64,000 nt of DNA, from positions 124,001 through 188,000 of the forward strand of contig JAHCAO010000001.1 in assembly GCA_019634835.1 (NCBI GenBank), in the 5' to 3' direction. A program made the translations under genes and the position numbers. The notes beneath the pieces were generated by a model. It ran no database searches and had not been told where the DNA came from. It saw nothing but the letters and a program-made list of their open reading frames with translations. Source of the stretch: Gammaproteobacteria bacterium (GTDB lineage: Bacteria > Pseudomonadota > Gammaproteobacteria > DSM-16500). Below are positions 18,611-28,028 of this stretch, in pieces; the stretch's first letter is position 1; every line of letters starts with the position of its first letter.

Positions 18611-19267
18611 ATGAGAGCAAAATTTTTATATCTTGTGATGATCAGTTTGTGTATTTCTAGTGTAACAACCCCCGTCCAAGCAGAAGATTACTATAGTTCG
18701 CAAACTACTTCAGGATATTACAGCAGTAATTCGCAAGAACATCATAAACGACACCCGAAAAAACATGATGAATTCTCTATCTCTGTTAACCTGCCAGCCC
18801 CAAACAGCGCTGTTGTCATGACACCTCATGGTATTCACCGCCAATACTACGAGCCACAATGGATTAGCATGCGAACAGGCGCACGGCTACCTAACAATGC
18901 TGTGATAGGCGGTGGTCAACCTAATCCTCCCGCCACACTTTTTGTTTGTCGTGCTTATCATCATGGCGGTCTTCATCCAGGCAAATTATTTAATGGACGA
19001 TGCAATATTAGTTGGGGTGGCAGTGAAATTAGCATGAGCCGATACGAAGTGTTAGTAAGCCGTTCGCCACTACACTGGATTCCTGCAAGTTATGGGCGTA
19101 TCCCACCAGGCGCCATCCAAGGCGGCTACGAACAAACCTCTCTCTTTATCTGCCAAGCGAATTATCACGGCGGTACACATGCGGGCAAAATCGTTGGCCA
19201 GAATTGTAATTTTGGCTGGGGTGGAAATGAAATTACTATCCCATTTTATAATGTTTTAGTTAGATAA
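18611..19267 (+). CDS. Secreted protein with two DM9-like repeats
   Basis: The 218-aa product has a signal peptide ending near VQA (residue 24), a His/Ser/Tyr-rich spacer (to about residue 80), and two similar repeats of about 65 aa. Each has the pattern of DM9 (DUF3421) repeats: an Ala-Val/Ile-x-Gly-Gly start, FVCRAYHHGGLHPGKL or FICQANYHGGTHAGKI in the middle, and CNISWGGSE or CNFGWGGNE before YEVLV or YNVLV. DM9 proteins are mostly known from insects and other invertebrates, where some bind mannose. Role inferred as a secreted or surface carbohydrate-binding protein. AGG GAGG-type site just upstream (ggagg, 5 bp). Confidence 0.75.
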   Translation: MRAKFLYLVMISLCISSVTTPVQAEDYYSSQTTSGYYSSNSQEHHKRHPKKHDEFSISVNLPAPNSAVVMTPHGIHRQYYEPQWISMRTGARLPNNAVIGGGQPNPPATLFVCRAYHHGGLHPGKLFNGRCNISWGGSEISMSRYEVLVSRSPLHWIPASYGRIPPGAIQGGYEQTSLFICQANYHGGTHAGKIVGQNCNFGWGGNEITIPFYNVLVR

Positions 19268-19295
19268 GGTGTAAATATTCAGTGATAGTGGTCTG

Positions 19296-19561
19296 CGTCG
19301 ATCTGCTCCTTTTGTTTTTGTAACCGCTCACAGGAATAGTCATAGGGCCCCCAAAAACGGAAGCTCTGCGATGTCGAAGCCATGAAGGCCCGTTAAGAGG
19401 GAAGCTAGCGAAGGAATAAAGACTGCAATTTTAACCCATCTATTGTATTTCAAAGCGGGCCGTCGTGATGACTTGAATGGTGCTATCTATCAGCTTCCGT
19501 TTTTGGGGGCCCTATGACTATTCCTGTGAGCGGTTACAAAAACAAAAGGAGCAGATCGACG
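19296..19561. repeat. 70-bp perfect inverted repeat element
   Basis: Arms 19296-19365 and 19492-19561 are perfect 70-bp complements (start cgtcgatctgctcctttt). The 126-bp centre contains ctgcgatgtcgaagccatg, shared with 48285-48302, and a tctattgtatt...tcgtgatg block shared with the truB 3' end. The left flank tcagtgatagtggtct resembles the outer arm of the 49917-50083 element. It fills the gap 19268-19594 between the DM9 gene and the ABC ATPase; no gene is seen in it. Confidence 0.92.
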
Positions 19562-19594
19562 AGTTTTTGCCATGCACCAACAAGAAGTGATCTG

Positions 19595-20899
19595 TTAATG
19601 CAGGTTTTCCAAACTCAATACACCCGAATTGTAATCATAGGCAAATAATTCCGCATAGCGGCCCCATTCAATCACTGTACCTAATACTCGTTCTGCCTCA
19701 TTTTCAGAAAGATAATCCTCTAACAGCGAAAGAAAATTTTCCTCTAATGCACGATGCCTAGGATGCCGGATCAATTGGTCATAAATATAACGGGCAAGTG
19801 GAACATATTTTTTGAGATGAATAGAAAAAATTTTCTTACGCTCAAGAATATCTGCATCAACAAATGATTTCCCTTCTTCTGTCATGGTGATATCACCTTT
19901 AGATACTTTAGCAAACCGTAATATTTCCAATAATTCAGTCAATGGGAACAAGTCATCGATATTTAACGTTAACGTATCAGCGACATCAGGCAAATCCATT
20001 TTACCTTGATGCTCTGGCGAGTTAAGCAATTCCAACAGTCCTGTCACTTCAGCTACACTTGCTTCAGGCAAACGATAACCAATATCGATAGCAGTATATT
20101 TAATGGTGCCATCTTCCTGCATACGCTCTTCTTGCGGCTGAGTGGTCATCAATGTGTACACTCTATCAACCTGATTACGAAAACGTGGATCTAAATCACT
20201 ACGTGGAAAAGGCAAGGTCACTTTTAAATCTGAACGAATCGATCCAGGATTACTATTAAACACAATAATACGGTCTGCAATAGTAATTGCTTCTTCAATA
20301 CTATGCGTAACAAATACAATAGCATTTAGTCCTGTTTTTTTACTTCGCCACAAATCAATGAGATCACTCTTTAAGTTATCTGCAGTCAAAACATCTAATG
20401 CAGAAAATGGCTCATCCATCAACAACACATCCGGATTCACGACCAAAGCACGAGCAAAACCGACACGTTGGCGCATACCGCCAGATAATTCTTTTGGCAA
20501 CGCTGATTCAAAGCCATCTAAACCTATCATATCAATGGCTTTAATCGCGCGCTCACGACGCTCTTCACGATCGACCCCCAGCGCTTCAAGGCCTAATTCC
20601 ACATTTTGCAGGACGGTCAACCACGGTAATAAAGCAAACGTTTGAAACACCATAGAAATTCCGCGCATAGGCCCGCACACCGGTTTACCTCGGTAATAAA
20701 CATTGCCTGAACTAGCATTAATTAATCCTGCAATAATACGCAGCAAAGTTGATTTGCCGGAACCTGATTTGCCCAAAATCGCAATAATTTCGCCTTCATG
20801 TACTTTAAGATGAATATCGCGCAAAACTAACAATTCCTGGCGGTCGCCTTTTTTAAACGACTTTTCTACACCAGCTATTTCAATAACGAGCGCTGACAT
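19595..20899 (-). CDS. ABC transporter ATPase with AAA-associated C-terminal domain
   Basis: The first 240 residues form a nitrate/sulfonate/taurine-type ABC ATPase: Walker A GKSGSGKST, signature LSGGMRQRV, Walker B VLLMDEPFSALD, and switch His in VFVTHSIEEA. Residues 280-434 form an extra domain of the AAA-associated type that includes LPDVADTLTLNIDDLFPL and WGRYAELFAYD. This long form occurs with double-size permeases. It follows the permease with 5 bp between. No periplasmic binding protein is nearby, so the substrate is unknown. Confidence 0.9.
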   Translation of the reverse strand: MSALVIEIAGVEKSFKKGDRQELLVLRDIHLKVHEGEIIAILGKSGSGKSTLLRIIAGLINASSGNVYYRGKPVCGPMRGISMVFQTFALLPWLTVLQNVELGLEALGVDREERRERAIKAIDMIGLDGFESALPKELSGGMRQRVGFARALVVNPDVLLMDEPFSALDVLTADNLKSDLIDLWRSKKTGLNAIVFVTHSIEEAITIADRIIVFNSNPGSIRSDLKVTLPFPRSDLDPRFRNQVDRVYTLMTTQPQEERMQEDGTIKYTAIDIGYRLPEASVAEVTGLLELLNSPEHQGKMDLPDVADTLTLNIDDLFPLTELLEILRFAKVSKGDITMTEEGKSFVDADILERKKIFSIHLKKYVPLARYIYDQLIRHPRHRALEENFLSLLEDYLSENEAERVLGTVIEWGRYAELFAYDYNSGVLSLENLH

Positions 20900-20904
20900 A
20901 AACC

Positions 20905-22653
20905 TTACTCCAATAAAAAGCGACTGACAGCGTACTCATACAATGGCCGCCACACTACTCGATTAAACACCAAAACCAACATACACATCATACCAATACC
21001 CAAGGCAATACGCGGAAAATTACCTTCGGCCGTACATTCAGTAATATACGCTCCTAATCCTGTTGCAATTAATGTTTCATTCCCCCAGCTTGCTACTTCT
21101 GCAACAATACTTGCATTCCATGCTCCTCCTGCCGCTGTAATAGCACCTGTGATATAAAATGGAAAAATGCTGGGTAATAATAATCGGTGCCAACGCAACC
21201 GCCCTATCACACCAAAATTATCCGCCACCTGCAGCAAATCTTTAGGCATGGAGGAGGCTCCCGCAATCACATTAAATAAAATGTACCATTGAGAACCTAG
21301 AATCATTAATGGTGTCAGCCAGATAGTTGGGCTTAAATGATAAGTCACAATAAATACAACGATAAATGGATACAGAAGATTCGCAGGAAAAGCTGCGAGA
21401 ATTTGCGCGATTGGCTGAGCATATTGAGCTACTCTTGGTCTTAAACCAATCCAAACACCGATTGGTACCCATAATAATGAACAAAGCACAATCAACACCA
21501 CGACCCGAAATGCTGTGATCAACCCAAGTAAAAACACTCTCCCAATCTCAGGCATTGAAATATTATTGGTGACGTAATGAATAAGAAAAATGACTGCCAC
21601 CGCCCAAATCATAAAAATAACTATGTTATAAAAAACGGAAACCCGCTGCTCATGGTATTGTCCACGATTCGATATCATAGAAAAATTACTTGAAGCACGG
21701 AAAATTTTTATATTTACAAACATATCGAATAACTGCGTCAACTCACTTCCGATAATACGCATTAATCGAGTCCGCCTGAACAAATCAATGACCCATGACT
21801 CGGCAACATAATCACTTCCTGTCCCTTCCCGTTCAGACTTAAATCTTTCTGCCCAAGCGACCAAAGGACGAAATAAAAGTTGATCATAGCCCAAGATAAC
21901 AACCAACATAGCTAGAATTGCATAACTAATCGCTTGTAAATTTGCATCTTGAATAGCAACTGCAATATAAGAACCGATTCCTGGCAATAAAATTTTCTGA
22001 TTTGAAACTGTTATCGCTTCAGACGCCACAACAAAAAACCAACCAGCTGACATGGAAGCCATTGTATTCCAAAGTAATCCGGGAAGAGAAAATGGAACGT
22101 CAATCCGCCAGAATCGCTGCCAAGAAGATAAATGAAACATTTTTGCTGCTTCTTGCACTTCTGCCGGAACAGATCGAACAGTTTGATAAAAACCCAATGC
22201 CATATTCCATGCTTGTGAAGTAAAAATGACAAAGATAGCTGCACATTCTGGACCCAATAAACTTCCAGGAAAAAGGCCAATAAAACCCGCAATAGTGATA
22301 GACAAAAATCCAAGAATCGGCACAGACTGCAAAACATCAATGACAGGGATAATAATCTTTTCAGCACGATGACTTTTTGCCGCCCAAGTCGCAAAGATAA
22401 AGGTAAACAACAATGATACACATAATGCAATTAACATCCTGACCACAGTGCGGGAAGCATAAAACGGCAGCATGACTGGATCCAAGGAAATAGGCGTAAC
22501 CTGCCCTAGTTGATAAGGCGTTACCATTTGTTTCGCTGTCCAGGCAAAAAATGTGATGACAGCGAGGACAACCAGCAATGCCAACACATCCCAATAATTG
22601 GGATACATTTTCGACCGGTACGCTGTCATCACTGTATTACGGATAAAACTCAT
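20905..22653 (-). CDS. ABC transporter permease, two fused membrane domains
   Basis: The 582-aa protein has two BPD-type permease halves, each with several membrane helices and an EAA-like loop (PAEVQEAAKMFHLSSWQRFWRIDVP in the first half, shortened here to its core EVQEAAKMF; MPKDLLQVADNFGVIGRLRWHR in the second, core LLQVADNFG). One polypeptide thus supplies both membrane halves. It lies between the pteridine reductase gene (12-bp gap) and the ATPase gene, in one transcription unit. Confidence 0.88.
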   Translation of the reverse strand: MSFIRNTVMTAYRSKMYPNYWDVLALLVVLAVITFFAWTAKQMVTPYQLGQVTPISLDPVMLPFYASRTVVRMLIALCVSLLFTFIFATWAAKSHRAEKIIIPVIDVLQSVPILGFLSITIAGFIGLFPGSLLGPECAAIFVIFTSQAWNMALGFYQTVRSVPAEVQEAAKMFHLSSWQRFWRIDVPFSLPGLLWNTMASMSAGWFFVVASEAITVSNQKILLPGIGSYIAVAIQDANLQAISYAILAMLVVILGYDQLLFRPLVAWAERFKSEREGTGSDYVAESWVIDLFRRTRLMRIIGSELTQLFDMFVNIKIFRASSNFSMISNRGQYHEQRVSVFYNIVIFMIWAVAVIFLIHYVTNNISMPEIGRVFLLGLITAFRVVVLIVLCSLLWVPIGVWIGLRPRVAQYAQPIAQILAAFPANLLYPFIVVFIVTYHLSPTIWLTPLMILGSQWYILFNVIAGASSMPKDLLQVADNFGVIGRLRWHRLLLPSIFPFYITGAITAAGGAWNASIVAEVASWGNETLIATGLGAYITECTAEGNFPRIALGIGMMCMLVLVFNRVVWRPLYEYAVSRFLLE

Positions 22654-22665
22654 CGTTATGTGCCT

Positions 22666-23421
22666 CTATCCGCTCAGAGTACGGCCACCATCAACATCTA
22701 AAATCTGGCCGGTAATATAGTCTGCATCCCGCACAAAGAACAATACTGCTTTAGCGATATCTTCTGGACTACCTGCACGCTGTAATGTCGTTTGGCTAAT
22801 TATCTTCTGCTTTTCATGATCCGACAAAGTGCTCTTACCTTCCGGCCATAATATTGCGCCTGGCGCAACGGCATTCACACGTACAGATGGCCCCAATTCT
22901 TTTGCTAAAGCTTTAGTCATCATTAAAAGTCCACTCTTAGAAATGCAATAGACGGAATATTCTCTTAGTGGGCGTTCAGCATGAATATCCGTAATGTTAA
23001 CAATACATCCTCGTGAAACCGCAAGAAAAGGCGCTGCAGCCTGGGCCAGAAAAAATGGCGCTTTAAGATTGCTTTGCATCAAATCCTCCCAAGCATAACT
23101 AGTCACTTCACCCAGCACGGTACGATAAAATCGCGAAGCATTATTCACTAAAACATCCAGCCTATCCCAACTATTCAGTGTTTTCTGTATTAACGTTTTT
23201 TCACTTTCAGGTTCGATTAATTCCGCCTGAATGGCTACTGCTGAATGCGCACGCTTTTGGTTAAGCTGCTGACAAAGATGGGTCGCCTCTTCTTCAGATG
23301 CATTATAATGCAACGCGATATTCATCCCAGCACGATGCAAAGTCACAGCAATCTCTGCCCCAATTCGCCTTGCTGCCCCAGTAATTAATGCCACTTTTGA
23401 AGCTAATGTTTTCTTTTGCAT
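22666..23421 (-). CDS. Pteridine reductase-like short-chain dehydrogenase
   Basis: The start is the ATG at 23421, preceded by AGGAG at 8 bp. The cofactor motif is TGAARRIGAEIA; an RR after TGAA is typical of pteridine reductase (PTR1/FolM) and supports NADPH use. The catalytic residues YSVYCISKSG (Tyr and Lys) are present, and the protein ends GQILDVDGGRTLSG. It should reduce dihydro- or oxidised pterins. It leads the ABC transporter genes, and a PTPS-family pterin enzyme lies 1.3 kb away on the other strand, so pterin chemistry is likely. Confidence 0.82.
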   Translation of the reverse strand: MQKKTLASKVALITGAARRIGAEIAVTLHRAGMNIALHYNASEEEATHLCQQLNQKRAHSAVAIQAELIEPESEKTLIQKTLNSWDRLDVLVNNASRFYRTVLGEVTSYAWEDLMQSNLKAPFFLAQAAAPFLAVSRGCIVNITDIHAERPLREYSVYCISKSGLLMMTKALAKELGPSVRVNAVAPGAILWPEGKSTLSDHEKQKIISQTTLQRAGSPEDIAKAVLFFVRDADYITGQILDVDGGRTLSG

Positions 23422-23532
23422 AGTATCTCTCCTACAATAGGCAATTTTCACTGGACTCCAACATACTATGAAAGTGGGAAATCAATGAGAACTCCATTGC
23501 CAACAAACCCTAATTGAGTATTATAGGCTGTT

Positions 23533-24711
23533 ATGACATCGATTTACGACCTCCCCCAGCCAGGAAGCCATCAGCTACAACGGAGTAAAGCACTAAGCAC
23601 GCTCATTAGACAAGAGATCGAAGAGCAAGGCCAGCCTATTTCTTTTGCAACCTTTATGGAGCGTGCACTTTATCATCCTGAGTTCGGTTATTACAATGCA
23701 GATACATTTGACTTAGGTAAAAATGGTGACTTTACAACTGCTCCTGAAATCTCGTCGTTGTTTGCTCAATGCCTTGGCAAACAACTCCAGCAAATCAGCC
23801 ATAAAATCGGCACGACTAATATACTTGAGTTAGGTGCAGGCACAGGCAAGCTCGCATATGATTTATTATCTGCTCTCGACAAAAATGCATGCCTGCCTGA
23901 TCATTATTATATTTATGAAATCAGCCTCGGATTACGCAAAAAACAACAAGCATTTTTACAGGCAAAATGCCCTAATTATTTTCCCCGTATCCACTGGCTA
24001 GATACTCTACCTAGACATTTTGTTGGTACTATCATTGCCAATGAAGTGCTAGATGCCTTACCGATCACTTGCTTCAGAATTGAAAACGACGACATAAAAG
24101 AACGCTGCATTAGCTGGGAAAAAAAGGGTTTTGCCTGGCAAGTCACAACGCCCGCCAATAAATTACTTATCAAAAATGTCAGTAAGTTATGTGAACTTTA
24201 TTCATTACTCCCTGGATATGAGTCAGAAATTAACCTCAGTCAGCAAACATTTATCCAATCTGTATCAACTAGTTTAGCACAAGGTGTGTTATTGCTAATT
24301 GACTATGGCTACGGACAACGCGAATACTATCACCCTGAACGCAGCCACGGGACATTAAGTTGTTTTTATCAGCACACACGACACCACGACCCCTTGATAC
24401 TTCCCGGCTTACAAGACATTACTGCACATATTGATTTCACCCACCTCGTAGAAACTGCTATGGATTATGGGTTCTCGCTAACAGGTTATACTTCTCAAGC
24501 AGCATTTTTATTAGCATGCGGCTTGATGGATTTAGCTGCAGAACAAGAAAAAAACCTATCTCCCACCGACGCATTCCACCTACACCATGCCGTCAAACTC
24601 CTCACCATGCCTACCGAAATGGGTGAACGAATCAAAGTCATGGCCCTCAGTAAAAACATAGAATTATCACTTCTTGGCTTTGAATTATATGATAGAAGAC
24701 GTGATTTATGA
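23533..24711 (+). CDS. MidA/NDUFAF7-like SAM-dependent methyltransferase
   Basis: A 392-aa class I methyltransferase of the COG1565 family. Conserved features are FATFMERALYHPEFGYY, GDFTTAPEIS, LELGAGTGKLAYDLL (SAM binding) and IIANEVLDALP. The mitochondrial relative methylates an arginine of a complex I subunit; the bacterial substrate is not established. It is divergent from the pteridine reductase gene. Confidence 0.88.
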   Translation: MTSIYDLPQPGSHQLQRSKALSTLIRQEIEEQGQPISFATFMERALYHPEFGYYNADTFDLGKNGDFTTAPEISSLFAQCLGKQLQQISHKIGTTNILELGAGTGKLAYDLLSALDKNACLPDHYYIYEISLGLRKKQQAFLQAKCPNYFPRIHWLDTLPRHFVGTIIANEVLDALPITCFRIENDDIKERCISWEKKGFAWQVTTPANKLLIKNVSKLCELYSLLPGYESEINLSQQTFIQSVSTSLAQGVLLLIDYGYGQREYYHPERSHGTLSCFYQHTRHHDPLILPGLQDITAHIDFTHLVETAMDYGFSLTGYTSQAAFLLACGLMDLAAEQEKNLSPTDAFHLHHAVKLLTMPTEMGERIKVMALSKNIELSLLGFELYDRRRDL

Positions 24712-24791
24712 CCCTCTTCAGAAAATCCTGCCATTTGGTATGGATAATGTATTTATGTATAATTGCTACCATTAAAATATAGAAGGGCAGA

Positions 24792-25283
24792 GTGGTGCGT
24801 CTTGCAAGCTTAGAGATACACAAAGAAGAGTTTTCATTTTCAGCAGGTCATTTCACGATATTTTCCGCTACGGAACGTGAACAGCTTCACGGACATAATT
24901 ATTCTGTTAGCATTTCGTTCAAGAAAATAATACAAAACAATGGATTATCGTTTGACTATCGTTATTACAAGAAAAAAATATTGGCGTTATGCGATCAATT
25001 AGATAGACATTTTTTATTACCCAGTCAATCGCCTTATCTTACATTAGAAGATAACGGTGAATATTGGTTTGCTCATTTCAACAACAAAAAACTTCCTTTC
25101 CTAAAAGAAGATGTCGTTGTATTACCTTTAACTAACATTACCATCGAAGAACTTTCATATTGGTTTCTGCAAAAAATCCTTGAAGATAAGCAAACCATCG
25201 AAGGTCATTCCATTTGCGGCATCACGATCAGAGTGTACAATGGGCCAGGGCAATCCAGTGGAGCAAACTGGGAGCGCATCTAA
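24792..25283 (+). CDS. 6-pyruvoyl-tetrahydropterin synthase family (PTPS-III-like)
   Basis: The 163-aa product has the T-fold zinc histidines in FSAGHF and LHGHNY and the C-terminal pterin-binding Glu region (NGPGQSSGANWERI). The catalytic Cys of PTPS/QueD, normally four residues before HGH, is absent. Instead the sequence is EREQLHGH, which gives the E-x-x-H-G-H pattern described for PTPS-III enzymes, which can replace FolB in folate synthesis. Start is GTG at 24792 or 24795 after AAGGG. QueD is the main alternative, but the missing Cys argues against it. Confidence 0.78.
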   Translation: MVRLASLEIHKEEFSFSAGHFTIFSATEREQLHGHNYSVSISFKKIIQNNGLSFDYRYYKKKILALCDQLDRHFLLPSQSPYLTLEDNGEYWFAHFNNKKLPFLKEDVVVLPLTNITIEELSYWFLQKILEDKQTIEGHSICGITIRVYNGPGQSSGANWERI

Positions 25284-25376
25284 CACTTCGCCTAACATGC
25301 CATTTAAGTAATATGGAATGCATGCTGGGTTAAACTAAAATACCATATGCTGTTTAATTTACTATTAGGAATTAAT

Positions 25377-25976
25377 ATGTTTCGACTGTTTCATAATAAA
25401 TTATCTGAATATAGCCACCATTATATTGATTGGTCTCGAGTAGGCGAACTACTTTTTTCTAACCATCATCACTACACTAGAGATCAGCTTATTACTCGAG
25501 GCATCATCATTGGTTTTACTGCAGCTAGTGCTTTTATCGGATATTATTTAAATGATGAAGAAACTACAGGGTGCTCGAATATGACTATTTGTCTTGCTAA
25601 TGGGTTATTAGGCTTTACCTTGTCACATGCTACTGTGATATATCCTTTAGTGAAAAAAAGATATGAAATGAATCAAGAATGCCTTCGTTTAAAAGATGAA
25701 ATTCAAAAGCTTGCCAACACTCAAAATAACTCTCCGTTTAATCATACTATCAATGCTACTGTTGATGCCATTTTAAAAATCTCGTTAAGCGATGATCAAC
25801 ATTCACGAGCATCAGAAACATGGGGAAGAAGAAAAAATTTACTATTAAAATTCTCCTATATGCTAGCATCAGAAGAAACTGATCGGAGCTTTTTGAATCA
25901 AGATGCCCATTCCATTGTGGAATATTTGAATGAACATTCTAATTTTAGAGATAATGTCCACCTTTCTAGGATATAA
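25377..25976 (+). CDS. Unknown two-helix membrane protein
   Basis: I prefer the ATG at 25377 (AGGA 7 bp upstream) over the one at 25347. The 200-aa product has two likely membrane helices, about residues 37-57 (ITRGIIIGFTAASAFIGYYL) and 65-90 (LANGLLGFTLSHATVIYPLV), then a soluble region of about 110 residues with coiled-coil potential. No family recognised. It sits just before another orphan gene with similar AT-rich codon use. Confidence 0.6.
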   Translation: MFRLFHNKLSEYSHHYIDWSRVGELLFSNHHHYTRDQLITRGIIIGFTAASAFIGYYLNDEETTGCSNMTICLANGLLGFTLSHATVIYPLVKKRYEMNQECLRLKDEIQKLANTQNNSPFNHTINATVDAILKISLSDDQHSRASETWGRRKNLLLKFSYMLASEETDRSFLNQDAHSIVEYLNEHSNFRDNVHLSRI

Positions 25977-26138
25977 AATTAAACCATTAACAAAAAGGTA
26001 CTTATTCGCAATACCCTTTCAATTACCATATGCTATAATTTAACTTGCGAGATGGAGTAAATAATGATTCGTCCCTAAAAATAATCTCCATTTATAATTT
26101 GCAGCTTATTTCAAACAAGGCTTTTCGAGGAGGTCGTT

Positions 26139-27986
26139 GTGTTTCTCAGAGAAAATACGCCTCAAAGTAATGAATTACGTAACAGTTTAAACCAATTACC
26201 TTCAACCAATATACTAGTTTGTTCTTATAATGTAGGTGATGGGGTCGGTGATTTTAGGAACGCAATTGATGCTTATTGTGCAATGCAATTGGTCGCTGAG
26301 CAACATAAAATAAAATTAATCTCTCTTGTCACAAAGAATAAATTAGAGGCTGTTTTAAAAATAAAACAATACAACTTACCGAATGAAACGCATTGCGTTG
26401 TTGATCTTACACAAGCGAATGGTGGATCAAATACCATAGAAGAATCAAATATTATCCTCATTTGTGTATCTAGTGATGATCAGATTCAAGCTGAAAACAG
26501 AGATTCCATTAAAAAAAACATTCAACTTCCAGAAAGAATAAGAACATTTTTAGAGGAAACATATCTTGTTATTAATATCGCCACTCCAATTCGTTACATG
26601 GATTTTCTATTAGATTCTTTGCCAAAAAATTGCTTCATAAAATCAATACTAGAGTACTCTAGCACTATGCCAGAGCAGAATAAAACCATTTTTTCTTCAA
26701 AAAATATCCAAGAAACGAGCATGGGTATTTTGCCTCATCAAGCAGGCTTAAAACTAAACGCTGATCTTTACACTCGCTCAAGTAACCACGAAAAAATTGA
26801 TGTATTGTTATCTCTACAACGATTACCTGAAATCATGTGCTTAACCGATAAAACAACAAAGATTGATAAACAGATGGCTTCTGATTATTTCTCCAATAAA
26901 TTGCTTGCGGTTGGGTATACGCAAGGTTTGTATGGAAACTTGCTTTTTTCATATGTGCTGTCTGGTTTGGCAAAAAATAAAAAAATCCAGCACATCGATG
27001 TCATTGGAAGCGCAGACCTATCTGTCATTTATAAACGATTTTACGAAAATACAGACTTTAAAATTATTTATTACCCTAATCACTATAGGTTTCATTTTCT
27101 TTCTAAAATGCCAGATAAAATTGATGATAGTTATAAAGATTCTTACATCATCGTCAAAGACCCTTCTTACTTCGAGCTCTCTTCGACAGGAGAAGCGAAA
27201 ATTTTTCGCGTGAAAAAATATGGTGAGCATGAAGAAATTAAGATTCATGATCAAGATGAATTTAGAAAATTACTGAAAGAAACAATGAAAGATAGCGAAA
27301 TGGATTCGAGTAAAAATAATTTGGCATTAACCGTTGAGCAAACTAATAAACTACTTGCTATCACTACAGGGCAGATTTTTCCTATTGAGACAGTCTGTGG
27401 TAAGGGAGATAAGACTTTGCGAATTATTCCACTTGCTGGCACAAGTAATCAGGACTTAGAAAAACTGATGCTTGCCGCTGATTGTGTTGCGGGTTCTGGT
27501 GATAACTCAATGAGCGACATGCTGTCCTCAAAAAAATTTCCTTTTGTTTCGATACTACGACATAAACATACGTTCATAGCAGAATTAACTGATTTAATGA
27601 GAAAGGAGGGGCTCATTATCTTAGCAGACTATTTTTCACTACTTTCTGTTGTAGGCAAAGAAACGGATGTAATTCTTGGGCATGCACTCAACAATCCTGA
27701 TCTCATGATATTAGGCGGTACTAAATTAATGCTATTTGTTGAAAAACACGCATTAACTATAGAAAAAGAAATCGCCTTGTTTTCAGATATTCTCTATAAT
27801 AAATACAATGTCGAACAATATTTCGTTTCAATGTTACACGAGTTTGTTCAGGAGCAAAATAAAGATCAGTCTCTCAATATGAGTTCAACATTAGGATTTT
27901 TCAAAAAAACCGACGATGAAAGTAACACGGTTAAAAGCAACACAAAACCTGATGATGAAACTACAAATCCAAAACAAACACTATAA
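26139..27986 (+). CDS. Unknown 615-aa protein, possible GT-B-like fold
   Basis: The GTG start at 26139 has a strong GAGGAGG 5 bp upstream. The N-terminus NILVCSYNVGDGVGDFRNA looks like a nucleotide-sugar or ADP-heptose glycosyltransferase loop (glycine-rich, after a first beta strand). At about residues 445-463 the segment ADCVAGSGDNSMSDMLSS, followed by KKFPFV, resembles the donor-binding loop of GT-B enzymes such as EarP. No signal peptide or membrane helix. The C-terminal 40 residues are polar (KTDDESNTVKSNTKPDDETT). A tentative assignment only; a cytosolic or translocated glycosyltransferase is one possibility. Confidence 0.6.
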   Translation: MFLRENTPQSNELRNSLNQLPSTNILVCSYNVGDGVGDFRNAIDAYCAMQLVAEQHKIKLISLVTKNKLEAVLKIKQYNLPNETHCVVDLTQANGGSNTIEESNIILICVSSDDQIQAENRDSIKKNIQLPERIRTFLEETYLVINIATPIRYMDFLLDSLPKNCFIKSILEYSSTMPEQNKTIFSSKNIQETSMGILPHQAGLKLNADLYTRSSNHEKIDVLLSLQRLPEIMCLTDKTTKIDKQMASDYFSNKLLAVGYTQGLYGNLLFSYVLSGLAKNKKIQHIDVIGSADLSVIYKRFYENTDFKIIYYPNHYRFHFLSKMPDKIDDSYKDSYIIVKDPSYFELSSTGEAKIFRVKKYGEHEEIKIHDQDEFRKLLKETMKDSEMDSSKNNLALTVEQTNKLLAITTGQIFPIETVCGKGDKTLRIIPLAGTSNQDLEKLMLAADCVAGSGDNSMSDMLSSKKFPFVSILRHKHTFIAELTDLMRKEGLIILADYFSLLSVVGKETDVILGHALNNPDLMILGGTKLMLFVEKHALTIEKEIALFSDILYNKYNVEQYFVSMLHEFVQEQNKDQSLNMSSTLGFFKKTDDESNTVKSNTKPDDETTNPKQTL

Positions 27987-28028
27987 AAATCATACATAAC
28001 CCCTATCGACAAGCAAAGATTATAACGC

